Source of the DNA: Candidatus Faecivivens stercoripullorum
GTDB lineage: Bacteria; Bacillota; Clostridia; Oscillospirales; Ruminococcaceae
Length of the DNA stretch: 8,949 nucleotides
Direction of reading: 5' to 3'
Assembly: GCA_018715285.1 (NCBI GenBank)
Contig: DVLW01000266.1
Location: forward strand, 1-8,949
The position numbers were made by a program, and so were the translations under genes. This document shows, one piece after another, positions 5,161-8,949 of the stretch; position 1 is the first letter of the stretch; the number at the start of each line of letters is the position of its first letter. The notes beneath the pieces were generated by a model that saw only the letters and a list, made by a program, of their open reading frames with translations, searched no databases and had not been told where the DNA came from.

Positions 5161-7344
5161 TTAATTCTGTTCCATCGACTGATGCACTTTAAACTCGGTT
5201 GTCTGCTGAACCTGTTCAAACTGCTTCTGCGCCTGCTGGGAAGCGGATTTCGCCATATCCGAAAAAGTCCTGTGGGAATTGTTCAGCTTTCTGCTTCCTC
5301 TGCGGTCGACCAGCTGGTAGCTGGTATCCGGCTGCATGACACGGGTATTGACATTATCATTCCACATGACTTCAAGGATTTCTTCAGCTCTGGGCATCAG
5401 TTCCGGTTCAATGGGGAAGACCAGCTCGACACGATGATCCAGATTGCGCTGCATCCAGTCAGCACTACCCATCCAGATTCTCGGCTTGCCGCCGCATTCA
5501 AACCGGAAGATACGGCTGTGTTCCAGCAGCTGGCCAACAATAGAATGGACCGTAATATTCTCACTTAATCCAGGAACGCCCGGAATCAGACAGCAGATGC
5601 CGCGAACAATCAATTTAACCGGTACACCCGCCTGAGAAGCCTTGTACAGCAGTTCAATAATTTCGGGGTCAACCAGTGAGTTGACCTTTGCAGTGATGCC
5701 AGAAGGCAGTCCCTGCGCCGCACAAGCGATTTCGCCCTCAATCATTTCTCTGAAGAAAGGACGCATATCAATCGGAGCCGTTACAAAACGGTTGTAACGC
5801 GGCGGACGGGAATAACCGGTCAGCACGTTAAACAGGGAAGAAGCATCGCTGCCGTACGGTTCTTTACAGGTCATAACACCCAGGTCAGTATAAATACGGG
5901 CGGTAGAGTCATTATAGTTACCGGTACCCATATGGACATATCTCCGGATACCGTCTTCCTCACGACGGACAACCAGCAGAATCTTACAGTGGGTCTTCAG
6001 TCCGGACAGGCCATAAACAACGTGGCAGCCGGCCTTTTCCAGTTTCTGCGCCCAATGGATGTTATTTTCCTCATCAAAACGCGCTTTCAACTCGACCAGA
6101 ACGGTAACCTGTTTGCCGTTCTCAGCTGCACGCATCAGCGCTGCAACAATCGGAGAGTTACCGGAAACACGGTAAAGGGTCTGTTTGATTGCAAGGACAT
6201 CGGGGTCTTCCGCAGCAGCACGCACAAAATCAACCACGACATTAAAGCTCTCATATGGATGATGAATCATGCAGTCATGCGCACGGATTGCCGCAAAAAC
6301 ATCTTCATATCCGACAAAATCAGCCGGTTCTGCGACCGGAATAATCGGGTCGTAGCACATATTGCTGCATCCGGGAATGGATGCAAATTTGGAAAACAGC
6401 GTCAGGTCAAGCGGACCGGTCACACGGATAACTCTGCTTTCTTCGATTGGCAGCATTTCCTGAAGGAACTGCAATGCCTCATCGTCGCAGTCGGTTTCAA
6501 CTTCCAGACGTACAGGACGACCGGTTTTGCGCTTTTTAATAGAAGCCTTGATTTCTTCCAGGAAGTCATTGGATTCCTCATCAATCGACAAATCGGAGTC
6601 ACGGGTAATCCGGAAGAGGGAACAGGAGATAATCTCGTGCAGTTCAAACAACGACGCCATATGCGCCATGATAACTTCTTCCAGCAGGATAAAACTGCGC
6701 TGTTTTACGCCGTTTTTATCCTCTTTTGCTTCGGGAAGTTCCAGAAAACGAGGCAGAATGGACGGAACCTGAACAACAGCAAATGCTTCTTTGGCTTTTT
6801 TGGATTTCTTATGATCCTTTTTATCGGTTTCCGTCTCGTCTTTTTTCTCCTGCAAGCGGACAACAATATTCAGACTCTTATTGGCCAGCATCGGGAAAGG
6901 ACGGCTGCGGTCAACTGCCATCGGTGTCAGAACCGGGAACAGTACCTTATCAAAATACGCATCAACGTGCGTTTTCTGCTGATTGGTCAGCTGGTCGGCG
7001 GTAATAAAACGGATGCCGTTCTTTTCCAGCTGCGGCAAAATCGAACGATTCAGACAGGAATACTGACGTTCGACAAAGTCACGGATTTTCCGATCCAGAA
7101 GAGGCAGCAGCTCTTCTGCCGTCATACCGGCAGGTGAAACCTTGGTACGCTTCGACTCTGCCATATCCATGACGCCAGCTACACGCACCATTGTAAACTC
7201 GTCAAGGTTGGACGCGGTAATCGCTAAAAACCGCATTCGTTCCATCAGCGGATTTTCCTTTTCATACGCTTCCTCAAGAACCCGGGCGTTGAAATCCAGC
7301 CAGCTCAGTTCCCGGTCAAGCAGATTGGTTTTCGTTTCCATCAT
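5161..7344 (-). CDS. ppk1: Polyphosphate kinase 1
   Basis: Ppk1 reversibly moves the gamma-phosphate of ATP onto growing inorganic polyphosphate. At 727 aa it has the full four-domain layout: N domain opening with RELSWLDFNARVLEEA (11-26), head domain (about 115-320) and two phospholipase-D-like C domains. H452 in the KTHCK motif aligns by spacing with the autophosphorylated E. coli H435. H471 in HMGTGNYN and H609 in LLEHSRI align with the other essential histidines. GSADWMQRNLDHRVE (626-640) is also intact, so the enzyme should be active. Two oddities stand out. A Lys/Asp/Glu-rich low-complexity stretch (about 166-187) is inserted in the head domain, and a Gln-rich tail (about 690-727) extends past the usual end. 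GGGAG (7358-7354) is 9 bases from the first ATG. It begins 28 bases after the Ppx-like gene and is followed 47 bases later by pfkA, indicating one transcript. Confidence 0.96.
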   Translation of the reverse strand: MMETKTNLLDRELSWLDFNARVLEEAYEKENPLMERMRFLAITASNLDEFTMVRVAGVMDMAESKRTKVSPAGMTAEELLPLLDRKIRDFVERQYSCLNRSILPQLEKNGIRFITADQLTNQQKTHVDAYFDKVLFPVLTPMAVDRSRPFPMLANKSLNIVVRLQEKKDETETDKKDHKKSKKAKEAFAVVQVPSILPRFLELPEAKEDKNGVKQRSFILLEEVIMAHMASLFELHEIISCSLFRITRDSDLSIDEESNDFLEEIKASIKKRKTGRPVRLEVETDCDDEALQFLQEMLPIEESRVIRVTGPLDLTLFSKFASIPGCSNMCYDPIIPVAEPADFVGYEDVFAAIRAHDCMIHHPYESFNVVVDFVRAAAEDPDVLAIKQTLYRVSGNSPIVAALMRAAENGKQVTVLVELKARFDEENNIHWAQKLEKAGCHVVYGLSGLKTHCKILLVVRREEDGIRRYVHMGTGNYNDSTARIYTDLGVMTCKEPYGSDASSLFNVLTGYSRPPRYNRFVTAPIDMRPFFREMIEGEIACAAQGLPSGITAKVNSLVDPEIIELLYKASQAGVPVKLIVRGICCLIPGVPGLSENITVHSIVGQLLEHSRIFRFECGGKPRIWMGSADWMQRNLDHRVELVFPIEPELMPRAEEILEVMWNDNVNTRVMQPDTSYQLVDRRGSRKLNNSHRTFSDMAKSASQQAQKQFEQVQQTTEFKVHQSMEQN

Positions 7345-7372
7345 GATTATAATCTCCCAAAATAGTATCAGT

Positions 7373-8881
7373 TTATTTTAACAGTGCCGTTTTGACATGC
7401 AGTACCGGCAGTATGCCGAATACCTCATAAAACAGCTGTGCAGCCTCTGCAAACGCCTTTTTCTCCAGATACAGGTTGCCGTCATATACTGTGCTGACGG
7501 TCAGTCGGTCTCCGTCAAAGCGGATGGAGATATCCGACAACTTCTGTTTTTTGCAGCAGTCGAGTGCATCTGCAAGCTGGAAATAGGCACGAAGCTGCTG
7601 AATGCGCAGGTCTTCCTCACTGCCTTCTCCCTGCTGAATCTGCGCAATTACCTTACGCTGTTCAAGCGTCATGCCCGGAATATTAAAGGTTTCAATCAGC
7701 GAAGCACTGCAATGCGCATGGAACTCAATATCGCTGAAATAGCCGCAGTTGTGCAGCAGGCAGGCCAGTTTCAGATAAATCAGATCATCCGCCTGAGAAT
7801 GCAGCTTACGGGTTTTCTGATACAGCTTTTCTGCAAAATCACACACCTTTTCAGCATGTTCCATTGCACAGCCGTACCGTTTTGCCAGCGTACGGGCACA
7901 GCCCAGTGCATTTTCCTGCATGTACTGGTCGTATTCCTTGCGTTCCGGTTTGAGCAGCATCTGTTCCAGCAGGCAGCCCATCAGCGAACCATATACACCA
8001 ATAACTACAGACACACCGGTCAGCTCGGTCAGTTTATAATAAATCAGGGCCGAAGCATAAACGGCACGTTCCTGCTTAATACTCAGACCGTATACCTTTC
8101 CGGCATTTTCGGGCATCATTTCCATCAGCTGCTGTCCCAGCTGCATCAGTTTTTCAGCAGGAATCATGCAGCGTTTGTCCTGAATTTCAACACCGCACAT
8201 CCGGGCAATTGCTTCCAGCTCAGGGTCAGCAAAGACCAATGTCTTGACCGACTTGCGGAAACCATAGCTATCCAGACCATCCAGACCGTCTTCCAGAAAT
8301 TCGTTCATAACAGGGGAAACCAGCTCAGTATCGCCGGCCAGTTCTTCCCGCATCTGCAACACGTCAAATACGGTAATCGGCAGATTCTGGCGCAAACGCT
8401 GCCGTTTAACGGTTTGCAGCGCAAGTCCCAGCGACTCATTTCCAATAACCGAGTACAGGTATTTATCTCCTTTATCCCGGTCAAACGAAGCCATTGCTTT
8501 CTGCATCTGCCAGTACAGCAGCGCTTTTTCTTCTTCATCACTGATAATTTCCAGTTTCAGACCGGTACGTTCCATCAGCTGCGATTCAAAAAAAATAAAG
8601 TTCTCGGCACTTCTCAAAAAATCTGTCGAAAACAGCCGGTACTGTTCCACATCAAATGCTTCCATCTCCTGACGGTAGCCATTGAGAATCCGGCACAGTT
8701 CCTGAACAGATGCCTGACCAATCCGGCCGGTCGTGGCAGTTTCTTTTTCGAGGTCAAAGAAGCATTCCAGCCGGTCGAGTATATCTATACTGCCATGGCG
8801 ATTCTGCGCAATCTGCATGGTGACCATATCCGAGCCAATTTCAATAACGGCACAAATTCTGCCACCCTTTTTTTTCGGCAT
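7373..8881 (-). CDS. Ppx/GppA-family protein with degenerate active site and HD-like C-terminal domain
   Basis: The family hydrolyses polyphosphate or pppGpp. From the preferred start this is 502 aa: an ASKHA-fold Ppx/GppA region (about 8-295) plus a C-terminal HD-type helical domain (about 310-490). Family landmarks include STDFLRSA (85-92), LEIISDEEE (110-118, keeping the acidic cluster of the catalytic glutamate) and LADALD (436-441). Key motifs are altered: IEIGSD (13-18) for the usual IDIGSN; SVIGNESLG (144-152) where phosphate-binding D-I-GGGSTE should be; and HN (377-378) in place of the metal-binding HD pair. Polyphosphate hydrolysis is therefore doubtful, and a sensor or regulator of Ppk1 is plausible. 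AGGAGG (8896-8891) lies 9 bases before the ATG at 8881; a longer reading from 8905 would place this site inside the coding sequence, so 8881 is chosen. It is the first gene of the ppk1-pfkA operon. The family call is firm; activity is uncertain. Confidence 0.85.
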   Translation of the reverse strand: MPKKKGGRICAVIEIGSDMVTMQIAQNRHGSIDILDRLECFFDLEKETATTGRIGQASVQELCRILNGYRQEMEAFDVEQYRLFSTDFLRSAENFIFFESQLMERTGLKLEIISDEEEKALLYWQMQKAMASFDRDKGDKYLYSVIGNESLGLALQTVKRQRLRQNLPITVFDVLQMREELAGDTELVSPVMNEFLEDGLDGLDSYGFRKSVKTLVFADPELEAIARMCGVEIQDKRCMIPAEKLMQLGQQLMEMMPENAGKVYGLSIKQERAVYASALIYYKLTELTGVSVVIGVYGSLMGCLLEQMLLKPERKEYDQYMQENALGCARTLAKRYGCAMEHAEKVCDFAEKLYQKTRKLHSQADDLIYLKLACLLHNCGYFSDIEFHAHCSASLIETFNIPGMTLEQRKVIAQIQQGEGSEEDLRIQQLRAYFQLADALDCCKKQKLSDISIRFDGDRLTVSTVYDGNLYLEKKAFAEAAQLFYEVFGILPVLHVKTALLK

Positions 8882-8890
8882 ATCTAATAT

Positions 8891-8896
8891 CCTCCT
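8891..8896 (-). promoter_or_regulatory. Ribosome binding site deciding the Ppx-like start
   Basis: Minus-strand AGGAGG is 9 bases upstream of the ATG at 8881 (Met-Pro-Lys-Lys-Lys). The alternative upstream ATG at 8905 would translate through this site as Arg-Arg and has no clear ribosome site of its own. The shorter protein is preferred. Confidence 0.75.
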
Positions 8897-8899
8897 TAA

Positions 8900-8925
8900 C
8901 TGCATACAAATTTGTCGATATGCAG
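8900..8925. promoter_or_regulatory. Perfect dyad just upstream of the operon's ribosome site
   Basis: CTGCATA (8900-8906) and TATGCAG (8919-8925) are perfect 7-base inverted arms with a 12-base spacer that contains the small palindrome CAAATTTG (8907-8914). The dyad ends 3 bases before the AGGAGG of the Ppx-like gene. It could be an operator or a leader hairpin controlling access to the ribosome site. No convincing promoter boxes were found between 8897 and the window edge, so the promoter probably lies further right or is non-consensus. Confidence 0.4.
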
Positions 8926-8949
8926 AGAATAAATCATCATGAATAATGG

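Noticed and set aside
3992..5164. 390-codon plus-strand open frame opposite pfkA
   Set aside because: It covers the phosphofructokinase gene and begins inside the terminator hairpin; the translation resembles no protein family.
5932..7137. 401-codon plus-strand open frame opposite ppk1
   Set aside because: It lies entirely within the well-supported ppk1 gene and its translation shows no domain motif; long antisense frames here follow from codon bias.
7346..7374. TATAAT on the minus strand just before ppk1 as an internal promoter
   Set aside because: The box overlaps the gap between ribosome site and ATG, so transcription would start within the gene, and no -35 lies 16-18 bases upstream.
7397..8887. 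496-codon plus-strand open frame opposite the Ppx-like gene
   Set aside because: It mirrors almost the whole minus-strand gene, which has recognisable domains and a strong ribosome site. The antisense product is rich in Phe, His, Gln and Asn without a family pattern, as expected for a shadow.
8881..8905. Longer Ppx-like start at the ATG at 8905
   Set aside because: It would translate through the AGGAGG at 8896-8891, which is perfectly spaced for the ATG at 8881, and part of its upstream region is the dyad.

Overview
The window looks like ordinary chromosome of a Clostridia-type Firmicute (Bacillota), possibly a Ruminococcaceae/Oscillospirales relative. The grounds are strong AGGAGG ribosome sites on both strands, an XRE regulator with the clostridial-style 'VTDKAVSRWERG' helix-turn-helix, a 6-phosphofructokinase of the 'GGNGS...PKTIDND' type, and balanced base composition. 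This placement is inferred from protein style and not from any search. I see no tRNA, rRNA, CRISPR, insertion sequence or phage gene.

Layout. Positions 1-210 (minus) hold the N-terminal part of a membrane protein that runs off the left edge. It has an excellent ribosome site but no ATG/GTG/TTG in frame; the codon at the right spacing is ATC. A divergent intergenic region (211-391) carries candidate promoters for both directions. On the plus strand follow a YifB/ComM-family AAA+ protein (392-1924) and, after 94 bases with a perfect hairpin, a PAP2-family lipid phosphatase (2019-2714). These converge on a minus-strand fusion of an XRE DNA-binding domain and a SAM-dependent methyltransferase (2766-3845), with an imperfect terminator hairpin between them.

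The right half is a compact minus-strand operon read from right to left: a Ppx/GppA-like protein with an HD-like C-terminal domain (start best placed at 8881), polyphosphate kinase Ppk1 (7344-5161) and 6-phosphofructokinase (start best placed at 5113). Gaps are 28 and 47 bases (41 from the first possible pfkA ATG). A strong hairpin terminator at 3982-4014 closes the unit.

How the genes work together. Ppk1 makes polyphosphate reversibly from ATP. A Ppx homologue would normally degrade polyphosphate or the stringent-response alarmone pppGpp, but this copy has lost the phosphate-binding GGGSTE motif and the HD aspartate, so it may be a regulatory or sensor pseudoenzyme. Phosphofructokinase as the third gene suggests a link between glycolytic flux and the polyphosphate/ATP balance. 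The most interesting items are this operon, its degenerate Ppx, the HTH-methyltransferase fusion and the ATC start. No wholly new system is evident.
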